The notes under the pieces: model-generated
What the model was told of the DNA's origin: nothing
Database searches by the model: none
What the model saw: only the letters and a program-made list of their open reading frames with translations
NCBI GenBank assembly: GCA_035235625.1
Contig: CP141140.1
Coordinates: 58,733,152 to 58,797,151, forward strand
Origin: Saururus chinensis
Taxonomy: Eukaryota > Streptophyta > Magnoliopsida > Piperales > Saururaceae
Length of the DNA stretch: 64,000 nucleotides
Direction of reading: 5' to 3'
Part shown: piece after piece, positions 37,908 through 52,900 of the stretch
How the letters are laid out: every line of letters begins with the position of its first letter
Position numbering within the stretch: the first letter of the stretch is position 1
Translations under genes and position numbers: made by a program

Positions 37908-40900
37908 ATGGCGTCCTCCAAGGGTAAGAAGATCCTCGTCGAAGAAGAAGACGAGTACGGATCTGAAGCCGAAGCCGAAGCCGTAGAAGACGTACGCTAT
38001 CCTATCCATACCTTCTCTTTTATCCAGCTTTCGCTTTAATGCAGATTTATACTAATACTCCCTTCTGGGCAAGAGGGGGATGTCGGCTTGATGGAATAAG
38101 ATTGCGTTACTTAGGTTGTTGTTTTTGGTTCTTCTGCATGTAGAAGGAATGAACAATGTGAAGAAATGTATTTAGCTTTTGTCCGTGAGCTGAAAACCCA
38201 CATTTCTCGCCGGGACACCAATGAAGATCAGATATAATCGAATTGTTGAGCCTGATTTTTATCTCATAAGGCAAATGAAAATTAAATTAAGGTTGTGTTA
38301 GAGTAGTGCATGTATGCGGCGGTTGGTTATAAATTTATATGATAATTGACATCTTATGTGAAGGTTCAAATGTTCAATGTAGCTAAATCATACATAAACG
38401 TTGGAATCAATGTTGTAAAACAGGAGGATGTGCGATATCAATATGAAGTTTTTGAGGGGAAAGAAAAAAAATGATCTTTCTGGATAAATTTGACGGAGGC
38501 TTTGGCTCAGATTTTGAAGTATTGGTTGCATATGCATCTGCACAATGGCTTTTGTGTCATGACATTTGTAAGAGTGAAGCCCATTAAATATTTTAAAGAA
38601 AATTGGAAAAAAGGAGAAGATGAAAGCAGAAAAAGAGACAAGAATTAAAGGTGAAAATTAGAGATCGTTCTAGGTTGCTGATGTCCACTTTGTTTAATCT
38701 GGAAATTACATCTTTTAATCAATAAGGAAAGTAATGTAGATTACAATCTTGATCAAATTTGACACCACCAAGCAGGGGAAGTTTCAGTGATAAAATTCTT
38801 TACTGCCTAAGTTAATTAACTAAAAATGAAAACATACAAAAAAATCAACAAATAGGGACAAAGATGTTTTAATTGTAAAACCATTGTTCAGGATGCTTGT
38901 CTTCAAGATTAGTTTTTATGTTGTTGTTCTTATCTGTATTTGTGCTTGTATCTTAATTTTTAAAATAAACCTAATGAATCTGGAGTTTTTATGTTATTAC
39001 AGCTTGAAGGATTTGATGATTTCACCCTTGCTTCATCATGGGAGAGGTACTATAGAAATTTTTTTGGATCTTAAGCCTGGAATTCAATAGATTGAAACCA
39101 CTGACAGTTTTATGTTTTATATATTGGCAGATTTATTTCTGAGATAGAGGCTGTTTGTCGTTTATGGATGGCTGATGGCTCCAAGAATTTGCTGGTATGA
39201 TAAGTTTTGATGATATTTGTTTCCTGATGGCTCTACTTTTTAGAATTTTGAAATATTTGTGGTCAAAGCTGATAACTATATCAAACTGAAAGGAAGAAAA
39301 TATTGGTAACAACTACCCTTTACCTGTTGCTTTACTACTGAAGAAACTATTCTTATTAACTTCCTTAATTAAGCCATATTAAGACATTGAGGAAATAAAA
39401 TTTCAAGAAACATGAAGAAGAGAATTATAATTGTGATGACGTAGAAAGTACAGGCCAAAGTGAGGAGTCTTCCCCCACATAGGTTTGACTAATAAAATGT
39501 AACTACAAGGTCTAAGATTGCCGTAATACTTAAGTAATGTTGAGAACTAAAGATTGGCCATCTCGGATTCTAGGTGAGATCTCATATTCCAAAAAATAGG
39601 AGATCTTACTGGGAACTCAAAGTGAATGAGAATCTCTTGAGATGTGATAAACTAAATGATTTCTGTAATTTATCGATCAAATCTAGGGTTCTCGGTTCTG
39701 AGTGAACTAGCTTTGTTTTGTAGAGTTCTGTGCCACCATCTAATGTAATACTATTTAGGTGTACTCAGTTTGGTTAAACTCATTGAAACTCATCCTAAAA
39801 CAATCTGTTCCCTTTGCCTCTGCTTGACTGATAGCAACTGATTTAGGAATAATTAAATATGATCGTTTATGATTGACCCTTCCCTGAAACAAGAACCTTT
39901 TTCTGGCTACTACTTCTAAGAAGCATAAAACATGGAAACTTCAGAAATCCTTTCCTACTGTAACACAACCCAACTGAAGTGATTTTGATGCCTGCTGCCA
40001 ACAGTGCATATTTACCAAAATGCTTCTGACTTCTCTGAAAATACTGATGCAACAGAACTCCTCTAAATCTTTCTTTTTCTGCAAGTGCAAGGCATGCTTC
40101 TTCCTCAAATAGGTTTTAAATTGCTGAGGATGCTCCATCGACCTTAATCATTTGTATTTACTCTTCAATCCATTCATGGTGGTGTACTGCATTGAAATGC
40201 AATATGTAAATAGGATTTCCAGACTTCCTAAGTGGACGTTGGCTTAGATCATTAAGAAGAATTATAGCTGCTGTTGGTCAAACAGAAACAGGGTATTGAG
40301 GACCTTTAAATGGATGACCACCACGTCCAGATATTTGAGGTTCCTGTCCTGTTTGCTTTTTTCATGGAGAGGCTGATTTGCGTAGGACCCTTGCATTTCT
40401 AGGAAATATGTGCATCCATTCATAGCTAATGCTTAGACTTGAATGAGATAGTTGTTGGGGGATCTTAAGATAGTGAGCGTTAAAATGACAGGAAAAACAG
40501 TATTCCCTATAAAAGTTGTTTCTGCATTCAACACACTCATAATTGAGATAAAATTCCTAATGTAGGCCAATTGCCTTTGCAAATTCTTGAGGTCATCTTT
40601 AAGAGAGAGCCAGTCAAGTGTAGTTCGATAGGAAACAGAAGGTGAAAGAAACCAATGCAAAACAGATCCTAAGACAGGGAAGGCAGTAGTCGTTGATCAA
40701 GTTGTTTCTGCAATAATACATCCATAGACAAGGAAGCAGAAAGCAAAAGAAACCAATGCAAAATAGAATTTAAGACATTGAAATATGTGATAAAAAGCCA
40801 GACGAATTTTAAAGTACGTTTTTTTTTGTGAATTTCTTATAATTCTTGAGTTTACAAAAGGAGGAAGGCTCCATCAGTACAAGCTGACCCTGCCTGAATA

Positions 40901-43900
40901 CCACTCATGTAAGGATAGAAACCTTGAACATTATAGCTCCTTGAATGGCTGCCCAAATTTTCTTAAGCTGATAATGCTCTGCGAAATTAGGGTGCTATGG
41001 AGAAGCAAAAAAAGTTGAGGTTTCTTCACAGTAGGAAACTACAATGATTGTATCCCATATTCTGCTTTACATAACTACATTATTTTTAATCTAGGTAAAA
41101 TTCTTTACATTGTTATTAGTCCACTTGGATCTGATAGTAGTAAGCTTTTTAGCCTTGTGTTTTGGAACTTCTGCAGTTTCATCAGCTTAATTTTCAAACA
41201 TCTTCCCCAATAATAATATTTCACCACCATATATTAGTAAGATTTACTAGAACCATTTAAGCAAATGATGATGGCATGCAACTGATCAGAATATTGGCAG
41301 TGTTCACAACTAACCAGGAGGCAGAAAATATCGTACTAAGCCAAAGAAGAATACCAAATATAATTCGTGTGACCTCACTGAAATAAGTTGCAACAGACTG
41401 ACTTTTAGTTACCTTGAAAATAATGTGTGGAAAGTGTAATAGATTCAACATTGTATGCGACCTTAGCGACACAAAGAACTAGACTTGACAGACTGAAAGG
41501 TGCAAATGGAGGGAGGTGTGAACTGACCCTATGACAGAATGCGGATGTACTTGTGATTTCCATGAGATTGCAAACAGACCCTAGTCAGAAAAATAGAACC
41601 AGATGCTAAAAGACCAGACAATTTTCCTTCCTGAAGCCATATAACCGCATAACAATTAAAAAGGGAAGAGGAGTATTGCATTAGCTATAAACAAAGAAAG
41701 GCATTGTATTACCTATAAAAAAACAAAGAGGGCATAGACCTAGGTGATGGTTTGACTCTTATATAGGTTGACTGTGTAAAGAATATAAGAATGATGTCTA
41801 AATGTCCCTTACCTAAGTGATGTTATGACTACAACAAAATTTGAGTGGCTCACTGTAGAGCCACTATATTAATGAGCCAGGTGAGCCGCCCGAATCCCAT
41901 ATGAGGGTTGATTGGAGCACCTAGCTCATGCATATAGCGGCTCATTGTACAGATTGACTGCTTAAGGAATATGAGAATGATGTCTAAACATCCCCCACCT
42001 GAGATGTAAGTGATGTGATGACTATATATATAATGGCTTCGCTTGCAGGAAAAAGGTGCAAGTCAGGTGGGATCTCCAGCAAACATATTTAAGGTGACAA
42101 ATGAATTGAAGTACAATCGGAAATCCTATTCAATGGAGTATTACTTCAGGAACAGTAGCACTGGTAACTCTTTAAAGTCACTGATGTTTTTTATTTATTT
42201 TTTCTTGTAAATGTTATATCGCTTCTTTGTGATGTTTAAAGTTGGTTCTAAATTTTAGCGATTCTCATTGATGGATTTTCAGGAGATTGTCTTGAATGGA
42301 GTGATGATTTGCACAAGTTGCAGCTATCATTTGGAGTGAAAGAGTTTCTGGTTCGTGTTAGCTTCATATATGCATCTCAATGTAAAGAGCAGTTCTTTCT
42401 ATTAGTATTTTTACATCCATGTATTTGATGTAGGAAATGCACACTTTCTCTATGGCTGTATCATCATCATCATCCATCAATAGGTAGATGGTTAAACTTT
42501 GTCAGACTAAATTCAGTAGGAATGCATCGATCTTCATTTGGTTAGATGGAAAAGACATTACGAGAGGATTATAAGGTCACGTCCATGTGATTGGAATCCA
42601 TCATATTGCATAATTGTTTCTGTGGAGTGTTCTTTTCCTTTACATTTTCAATTGCATATTGAAGTTTCTATTGGATAAACACCAAGCAATTTTTTTAGGA
42701 GCCAAATTTTGCAGTAGATGGTTAAAAGCTCTCATCTTTTATGATCTTCTTTCATCATGTTTTATAGTCAAGCCAGATTACTTCCTTCAATAATCAATAA
42801 CTGAGTTGTAGCCTTTATGATAAATGCCTCCCTAATTTTGCTGTGTATTTTCTCTGCTTAAGGTTTCTATCTCTTTAATGACAGTTTTGTTATTAATGTC
42901 ACAATTTGCCCTCACAAAATTACTATGTCGATTGTGTAATCCTAGACTTTGACTAATTTATGGGCATTTTTTTCTTTTATGTCACTTTCAGGTTATTGCT
43001 CCTCTTAGTGCTAGTGGTGTTGTTCTTGATACTCCAGAGGCTACCAAGCTTCTAAGTTCTGTTGCAATTGCTTTATCAAACTGTGGAAGGTAATTCGCTT
43101 TTTGTATGGGTATTAAAACTTCAAAGATGATTTTTATGAACAAATAATTGTTGGACGAATATGATGTCCCTTAAATATAAAAAATGACCATTTTTGTGAA
43201 GTGAACCCATAATTATTTTTGCTCTGTAACCTATGAAGTTCATTACTACATTGGAATGAGTATTGGTATTTTGTGTTCAAAATAGGCAAGATTCTTATTA
43301 GTTATGTGGAAATTTTTTGGCTTTGTATTGTTTTGTTTCTGGCTAAAGCCGATCTCTACTTATACTGTCCATTTCTGGAGGCAGCTATGATTTGATTCAT
43401 GAGAATGATGTTTTAGTAGAGAGCTTCTTGTTTTAGATGGAGAACTTACATGGCCTACTTGTAATGGACAAATCCTGCTTGGTGTTTTCAGGATTGCAGC
43501 AAGGTTTGCAATCTCGTGTCAGCTGAAAGTAAGAGATTTTAAAGAGATTGGGAAAATGATCTCAATGATGAGGAAATTCTAATCTGAGCACAAAATTGAT
43601 GTGTATGTATATTTACAACTTATAAACACAATAATAGCTCCATTTGGTTTTTCAAAATAAACTAATGTAGTTTATTTTGAATAACCAAATGGAGCTTTTA
43701 ATGTAGGACAGTGGTTCATTTTGAAAAACTAAATGAATCTATTAATGTGGGACGGGGGAGATGTGCTTTATGGATATACGCAGAGACCTGTCCTTTTTCT
43801 GGTTGGAGGTGCCAAAAGACTGTTAATGGTAGTAGAATGTTGGGTGTGTCTTAAAGAGTCAAAGAAGGCATTTATTTATAATTCAAACGAAAATTAGTGC

Positions 43901-46900
43901 CATGCAATAACTAATTGTGGCCCAACCAAGCTGGGCTTGAACCTTATTTAGCTTGGTTCGATGTCATCTGGACTTGAGCTTGGCCCAAGATTGGTTGAGC
44001 TTCTTATGTTTGTGCTTGAGCTTGACATCCATAAATTGTGACAATTGAGCATGACCAGTATTCAGGCTTGGGAGTAATATACTGAGCTGTAGGTCTATCT
44101 TTAGATTCAAAAGGAAAAAAACTGTGGTAAGAGCCACCAAAATTCCCAAAGAAAACCTCTCAGATGCTAAAATAATGCACAAGCCCCAAATTGAGGTGAA
44201 ACATTTGTTGCATTGTATAGCTGTAAGATGAGCTTTTAACTGCAATATTCTACTCACCAGTCTTGTGGAGAAGTGAATGTCAAGTTGATGTCATCTAAAA
44301 CTTTCCAATTCATTGAGGGTGGTTCAAGGAAGTGACAATTCCATTTATAGAATGCCATGAATCTTCCAAGGACGATTGCTTTGATTTTTTTTTCAAGAAA
44401 TTTGAGACATGGGAAACATATGTTGAAGTTTATTTATTTGAATGACGTTGGTTGGGAGGAGGGTTTGTGTGCTGTTCAGAGAAAGAATTTGTATGCAAGG
44501 GAGAAAAGATTGCTATCTACTGTTTACTTATAAGGGTTTTTGGTATTGCATATTTGATCTTAGATTGAAAACCTAAAGGTTTGATGGGTAAACATTGAGC
44601 CAGCAGAATCTCTGATAATTTGAGCTCAGCTCATTTTTTCCAAGCTTTGGTGGCAAGTTTTGGCACTGTTTGATGGATAAAGAAATGTATATTGAACTTA
44701 TGTTGGGTTTCTTTATCTTGCAATCTGGTTTGGCTTATTCTTTCTCACACCAACTTTGCTTGTTCTCTGATAATTTTTTGGAAAAGCATTGCGCTAATGT
44801 TGATACGCTTTTGGTTTCAGTATAATAACTATTTTTGCTAATTTCAGTCGTTGTCTGACATCACCTAGCAAAATGTGTTTTTTGTTTGTGGGGATTTATT
44901 TGAGTGTTTGATATTTGTTGAAGAATTCATTCATTTTATCTCCATTGGACTAAATGTTGCAGCATGTGGCCAGCACTTGTACCAGTCCATGACCCCTCTC
45001 GGAAAGCTTATATTGGAATCCAAAATTTGGGAACAGTCTTTACTAGAAGATTTGAGGCAGATCGAATTGGTAGCCAAGTCCCAGTAAAGCTAATGCATTT
45101 GGAGGGTTTATATGAGCTATTCATCTCTAAATTTGTATGTTTGCAAAGTACCTTTTTTGTTTCATCAATCTCAGTGTTATCAATGTTGTCATCTTCCTCA
45201 ACTCTTTTATTGGAGTTGCTATTCTTTGATCCTATTCTGTTGCGAGCACATATGTGTTCAAAGCACACTAATATTGTATCTTGTTGTCAATTATTCTTTC
45301 CGAGTTCAATTGACATTCGCCTTGTTCTACTTATCTGTTGTATTGGGCTGATGTAAAGCAGTCTAGTCATTTGATTGCAATTAGTTTTTTTAATATTTGA
45401 ATTTTTATTGTGAAGGCATTCTCCGATGCTGATTTTTCGACAAGCTTTTTCAAAGTCCACTTCAGTATGAAGCTTACCTATAGAACGCCTCCTCATGATG
45501 ATGAGGACGAGACAAAAGTAGGAGAATCTGAAATGGCAATTAATGGAGGTTCTGATGACAATATTCGCATCAAAGTCCAGTGGGATGATGATTGCCCCTG
45601 GACAGAGTGGTACTCTGCAGAAGACCCTTTGAAATGTAATCTTACGCATTTTTATCATCTGCCTATGTTTGTTATAGTCAGAACTGACTTGCAATATTAT
45701 TAAAACCTCCATTTTTGTAGATTTCAGTGAGAAACTATTTAATTCTGTGGAGTAGACTATCAGGCATAGAGCTAATTGGAATTTATTTAAGAGTGTCGGT
45801 GGCTTCTCATCTTTCTTTTCCCCTGCATACTATGTTTATGTTTTTCAGGCTTTGAATTGACTGCAATATGGTCAAGCAGTCAGGTTGAAAGTTCCTTGGT
45901 CATGGCTGAATTAGAAAATGCTTCGCTGCTTGAAGCAGAAAAGTGGTTTTTTCTTCCTGTGCTGTCTCCTAATCTGTAAGTGGATTGTTAGTTTAGTTAT
46001 ATACATTTTGTCAGAATATATACAGTAATGACAACATGGAAATTAATTGATAAAAAATTACTTATGCTAGTTGACACTATTATTACCTATTTTATGTAGC
46101 TGATCTAATGCTCTGGTAATGCTAATTGGTAGAAAAAAGGCCTCTGAATTTAAAACCTTGGGATTTTGCATGTCAAATCTGCACAGCTGTATTGGTAGAA
46201 CAGCAAGGAATTTGTTTTGCAGTTAGCAGAGTTCTAGTTTAATTTGAGGGAAATTTTTCGGGTCAGCAATGAAGTCTGCCATTTCTAATGGGGCTGACTA
46301 TTGGGTAACGAGAACCAGTCATAAAGATATGATGTGTATAGCTGAAATGGATGATAAGGTATAATAATTGTCTTATGTGGAGATAGTTTAGTTTCAACCC
46401 TGATGGTGGACAACAGTGGCCTTCAGGGATACTTGTTAACTGACACATTGATGGGGACATCTAAGTGGGCCCTGGAGATCATATGTAGATGAGAGAAGAT
46501 TTGATATTTGGCTTATTTAGGTCTTAGGTATTTTTTTTGGAAGATTGCATTCTCGTGAAATTAGGACTTTAGATTTAGATTTTCTTCCTGTATTTAGGAG
46601 TCTCTTGTTTGGTTCATTATTTCCCAAATTCAGACTTTCTGTAAGCCTATTTAAAGAGTATTGAATGAATGTAGCTTATGATTTGTGAAAAAAAAATTCT
46701 GTTTTCTGTTTCTTGAGAATTTTATTGTTTGGTGTTAATGCTGAACAAATCCTTGGTGATGATGCCAGCAGCCCTATGGTGGTAATTCCGTAGAGATTTA
46801 TCTCTATCCTCTACCCTTTTTCCTAATGCTCCCCAAAATTTCCCAATTATTCCTTCTTCTCTACATTGTCCTACATCACACATGATTGAGGATGTATGCT

Positions 46901-49900
46901 CGGCTTGATCTTAGGGTCTAAATGGGTCAAAATCTCTTGAAGAGGGAAATTGTTAATTGAACAAGCAGAATGTTAATAAGTTGTAAAATGAACAAGGGTT
47001 TCTTGAATGATAGTATGGAGGCCATAGGAGTAGTTTGTTTCATAATTAGTGTATTTATGCGATTAGGAGCTAGTAGTAGTTTGATGATTAGCGATGAGAT
47101 TTTTAATTTTCATTTAATTAGTGTTATTGGGTTTTAGACTAGTTGTTTAGGCCTGTATAGGATTTCTGTTTAATGTAGGAAAGTAGCCATAATTTAAGTT
47201 AGTCAATGCATGAATTAGGATTGAGTAGAACTCATGGGTTTAATTTTCTTAGTCCCTCCTCCCCATAGTCTAAAATTTCTCCCATTTCGTTGTAGTATCT
47301 TAATTCGATCAAGCCTATTCTATGTCTTGATTCCTCCTCATGCAGCTAAATTCTCTCATAAACCCTAGTTCCTTCCCCTCCCCCTCCCCCTCACCCTCAC
47401 CCTCACCTTCCCTATCGTCTCTCCTCAATGTGTACAATTTTGTCCCCATATCCCTTGTAAACCAAGGGTTCATAACAAATAATATGCATGTGTGGGAAAA
47501 AATCATATTGATGGCAAGATTCACAATCTCAGATCTTGGTCTCGTCTTGGTCGGTCAAAGAAATGAGACATTGAGGAGATTTCGGAGAGATCATGTAAAA
47601 TGTCTCGGTAGTAATTTAATTAGCTTTGTGTATGTGTAAGTGTTGTGTAGTTTACTATTTCATATACTTGATTTCTAGCATTCAATTTTTAATTTGCTTC
47701 ATGCATGTGTGAGTGTTGTGTAGTATACTAATTCATGCACTTGATTTCTGGTACTCAGTTGTAAAAATGTCATTAACATTTTTTCTTAACTATATTTTAA
47801 CTATAATATGTTGTTGAGCAAGCTAGTGGCTATGTTATTCAGGTACATTCTCAACTATATTTTAACTATAATATGATTCATGTGCCATGTCAATAAGAAA
47901 TTAGCTCAACAACTTCAAAATCTTGTGGACAGTTCAAATTTATATGGAAGAAATTTGTTATTGTTTTAGTTCTTCTAAGCTTCTAGTAAGATACTGATTT
48001 TAATTAAGTTTTTATCATAGTTTTTGTTGATTAGATGTATCTTTTTCTTGTTGTGTTGTTCCAAAATTTTGGGCACTCTATAGGAGAGGTTGTGTCTGTT
48101 TTGCAGATTTTTGAATTTTCATTGGCTTTCCTATATGCTGATTGGGTGTTTCATTTGAGGTTTCTGCCTTGTAACAAAAAGATTCATACTCCCTCCGTCC
48201 TAAATTAATAGCTCCATTTGGCAAAAAAGTTTGTTCCATATTAATAGCTCCATTTTGTTCAACTTAAGTGATTGAGTACTTAAAAAAGAGTATCATAAGC
48301 TTATTTTCCCTTCTCTTAGATGTCAGTTTCACCATTCAATAAAAACTACTATTTTTTCAAATGTAGCTATTAATATAGGACGGAGGGAGTATAATATATG
48401 AGGTTTCTACCCTTACATGTTTTTCTTGATTTTGGATCACAGTTCATGTCCCTGTACCCACATTAAGTGTCTAAGAATTAAAGTATGTTTATTTTATTTC
48501 ATAATGTTAATTGGAATTAAATAAAAAAATGATTGCAGCTTTCTGCTAAAAGCTATAGGAGCAGGCATGTGCAGTTGTTATTGCCAAAAACAAAAAGCTG
48601 CATCTGCAGCAGCATGCATGCAGCAGTATCATAAATATAGCCGTTGTTGCTTAAAACAAAAAGCTGCAGCAGTTGCATGGATATTGCTGCTCAGCAGCTG
48701 CATGCATGCAGAATCAGTTGCAGTAGCTGCATGTATCTTTTACAAAGGGAAGAAGTGTTTTTTATTGGAAAGTGGAGAATATTTTGCCCAGATAGGAGAC
48801 GTTTTTTTATTGGAAAGTGGGGAGTATACTTTGTGCGTCGAGAAAGGGAAAAATGTCTCGAGTCTTGGTTTGTGGAGATCTAACTGAGATTGTGAACCTT
48901 GGATATGACTATTCTATCTCTTACAAAAGAGTTAGCACAAAACAACCTAGAGTGGTGGCATAAGATCCATGTTGCCAACCTCAAATTGTTGGGAATGGTG
49001 TTTCTTGATAATGATTATGTTGTAGATCTTTACTACAACTGGTTTGTATGCAGGAAAAAGGGGAGAGAGAGAGAGCTAGGAAGAGGGAAGGAAAATTAAC
49101 TAAGTTTACTTCTTAATCATTCCCCTTGTTTTGTAGGGAGTACATAATTTATAGGCTTCAGCCTTCTCTAACTAGAAAGTAAATTTAAATTAGGAATCTA
49201 TTAATAAGTAATTCTAAAGAAGGAAAATAATAGAGAATAAAAATCATACCTTAAATAAGACATATCATTAATAGAATTCTACCTAAATTGGGAAATACTA
49301 TAAAAGAGAAGCCCTAATTAACTACGGTTCATAACAATCTACTACTGCTTCCACTTGGCCTTATCCTCAAGGCAGAATGATGTGCAAGGGTAGTTGGAAA
49401 GTGAGTTGCATCTGATAAAAGTCCCATTCAACTTTGCCAAGGGCACGGAGCCAATCAATCCCGAGAACCACATCTGTGCCCTTTAAAGGAAGGTAGAAGT
49501 CCGCACTAATAAGGATACCCTGGGCAAATAAGGTGGCACCAAGACCAATGTCGGAACAATGGAGTTTGGCACCATCACCAACCATGACATCAAATGGAGA
49601 ACAATTGGAAATAGTAAGCCCCAATGTTCTAGGAACTCTCACGTTGATAAAGGAATGAGTGCTTCCGGTGTTGGCCAACACAAGGACCCGTTGGTTAGCC
49701 ATTTGACTATTAACGTGCATGGTGGAAAGAGCATCAACGCCTTGATGTGCATGGAATGGATGTCATTGACCAGCATGGCTAAATTTGCATCAAAGCTGAC
49801 AACGGGTCTCTCATCCTTGGTGATAAACATGTGAATCGTTTTGCAACGGTGAGCAGGGTATATGTTTCATCACAATTGTAATGCAAGCCCTTGGAGCGGC

Positions 49901-52900
49901 GAGCGGTCATCTTAGCTTGAGATAGCTTTTTAATAAGAACTATGGCAGTGGAGGACGCGAAGGTAGGAGTACTCAAAGAGGAGAGCAGGGTTGGAAACCG
50001 TAGGTGACACCACTGATTATTGACTTTCTCTTTACAAGTGTGAGCGACATGAATAGCCTTAGTTAAAGTCTGAGGGTTTAGAGTATCCACCTCATTGGCG
50101 ATGTTGTCACGCAATCCCCCAATACAGGTTTTGACTAAAGCATCTTCGTGCCAATTGCAGACCTGGTTGGCTAGCTTTTCAAATTCATCCACAATCTTGG
50201 ACGGTAGTCTTCTGGCGAACCTGAGAAAGGACCTTGTTGAAATTTTGATATTTAGAAGGTTCAAATTGAACAATCAACACTTGTTCAAGAGCATCCCAGG
50301 TAGCACGAGGATTGTTATGAAGATAATGGTCAAGCTAGTGGAGAGCACGACCCTCCATGTGGAATAAAGCCATATCAATCTTTAGAGCTTCAAGGTACGG
50401 TGGAATCAAAAGAAATGACGGGCATGCAAGACCCACTCATCCGGTTCGTCATTGGTGAACATTGGAAAGGTGAGGCGAGCGGGATAGGCTTGAACATTCG
50501 CCTGTGAGTAGCGGCCATGTTTGCGAGGGCGAAAAATGTCATCCAAGTTGTGTAGAGCATCCTCGTATGCTATAAACTGACCCAGATGGGGTGGCCATGG
50601 TGAAAGTTGTTGCTCATTCGAAAGAGCTGGCAAGGGCCATTGGGCTGGCACAATGGTTATCGAGCCCAAGAACATGTAAATCGGATGATGGGATTGTAGG
50701 CTACAGCCACAAGAAGTGTGCCATCATGGATGGGGCCCCACTTAAAAAGTGAGAAATAACATACCCATATGTAGTCTTGTTTGGTAGGGCTCGTCGATAC
50801 GACCCGAATGGTACCAAAAACATGCAAATCCGAGTTCATTTTTTAAAAAAAAGAAAAACTATTTTTTAAAAAAGATGATGTTAGCAAACTGGCGTCAGCA
50901 AGCTGATACTTGCATATGCATCATGCACCCTCAACTATAAATAGGGGGAGGGTTTCTCATTTTCTTCACCCCTCTGGTCCTCTTTGACTCCATTACCTGT
51001 CTCCTGACCTTCTTTTGCCTATTTTGAAGTCATTTTAAACCTGTTTGAACCCATTCAAAAAGCTAACCTAGCTAAATCAATGGTGCTCTATGCTGTAGGA
51101 GGGTCAATTTTGTGAGATAGACACCTTAGAGAGGGGAAAGTCCCTGTGAGAGGGGAGGCTCTATTCACCACCTCCAAGCCCTCAAGGGGACAACGTCCTA
51201 GGGAGTAGGGAGATTGCCTGCTACCTCAATGCCCTCAAGGAGATAAAGTCAAAGGGAGAGGGGAGGTTGTACCCGCTACTTAAGGAGATAAAATCCCAAG
51301 GGAAGGGGAGACTTGGTCCACCACCTCCAAAAATATCAGGAGAGTAATGGTAGGTGGTTTTAACTTCTAAATCCATGCTAGGACTGCAACGCGCCCTATT
51401 TTCTAATAACTCTTTTTGTGTTATACTCAAAATTTTGTTTCAAAATTGGTACTATTAGGGGTCATAATAATGCTAAAACAATAGCATCCTTTAATACCTC
51501 TTAATGGGATTTTGTCGTAATATTAAATTTTGAATATTATTATCTCATCTGAATGATATTCCAAATATTTTGGTTTTCCATATTTAAAGGATAGTTCTTC
51601 AGAATGCAAACCAAGAACTATTGGAGTTTTTCCTCCTAGATACCGCCTAATGAGACATATTACGTGCTCATGATTCGGGTATCATGGGAAAACCCCTTTC
51701 CTTTTGATCCCGTTGCCCCATGAGCACAGGTGTATGTTGCTTTGGTATTAGTAGCATTTTGTGAATAATATATTTGTTTTTGGATTTTGCAAGTGATTTA
51801 TTAATTAACTATGACTTTCTTTTCCAAGTCGACAATTTGAAATATTAATTATTCCGTACCTTTTATTTGTAAAAGCTTTTTATGCGGCATGTTAGTAGAA
51901 TTTAGTTCTACCTACCGAGTATAAAAACTTTATACTCACCCACCTCCAGATGCTGAAGGTAGAGACACAGGCTTGGGGCTGTAGTAGAAAAGTATGTGGT
52001 AATTTGAGGGTGTATGTTTTTGGGTCTTCACTATTATGCTTAAAAACTTGTGTATTTGTGCCAACTTGATGTATGTGTCATGTCGTGCCTTCTTTTATAA
52101 TTTTGTAAATTAATCACTCGCACCATTACCTAGTCCATATCTAGGTTTTTACTATGTTATTTCGAGCACTTACCACACAACCTTGCATCCCCATGCACGT
52201 TTCAGCCATAATTCTGGATGGGCTGTTCACAACGGAGCTATGGTGGGCCCAAATTAGAGCCACCTCAAGTACGAGGTTGTTTGGTTTGGTTAAGAGTTAG
52301 GGAGCTAGTTGTCATTTGGTTATTTATTAGGGGTGTTATAGTTATTATTAATAATTGGGCTTAGCTTATTGTTAAAGGGCTCATTAGTAACTCTATGCAA
52401 TGTAAGCTCTTAGTCCTAATCTCGCTTACGGTATGACATTATCCTAGCCCTAATCCATTATTATTCCCTTCTCATCTCTTTCCCATGGTGAGACGCCATT
52501 GTGTGCACTGGTCCACAACATCTAGCTACTTGGAAAGTGTAGCAGCCATGCTTATATTTGGTTATAGTTGATATTAGTTGTCATGCTTATATTTGGTTAT
52601 AGTAGATATTATTTATCATGCAGTAGGTTGCATATCAGTGTCTTTCCTTATGTTTTGGGGTTTGTAAATTTCTAAGGTGCATAACTGCACTAAATTTAAC
52701 GTAGCAATCTTTCCAATATTCTTGAAAAGGTAGGGTTGGGGTGGCCAATTTTTGTTGGTTTCAGGGCTGTGCATGATTCATGCTACAATTTATATGATTT
52801 TTGTGGAAATAGAATCTATCTGGTAAGGCTTTGGTGAAACATGGGGATTATGTAACATCTGAATTTGTTGAATTTATCCAGAAATGCTGGTTCAGAAAGA

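Noticed and set aside
44964-45356. 130-codon frame at Rab3GAP exon 7
   Set aside because: Only the part to 45134 is exon. The rest runs into the intron, and exon 8 resumes the family alignment.
47315-47524. Frame with Glu-Gly repeats on the minus strand
   Set aside because: Produced by the CCCTCC/CCCTCA hexamer run.
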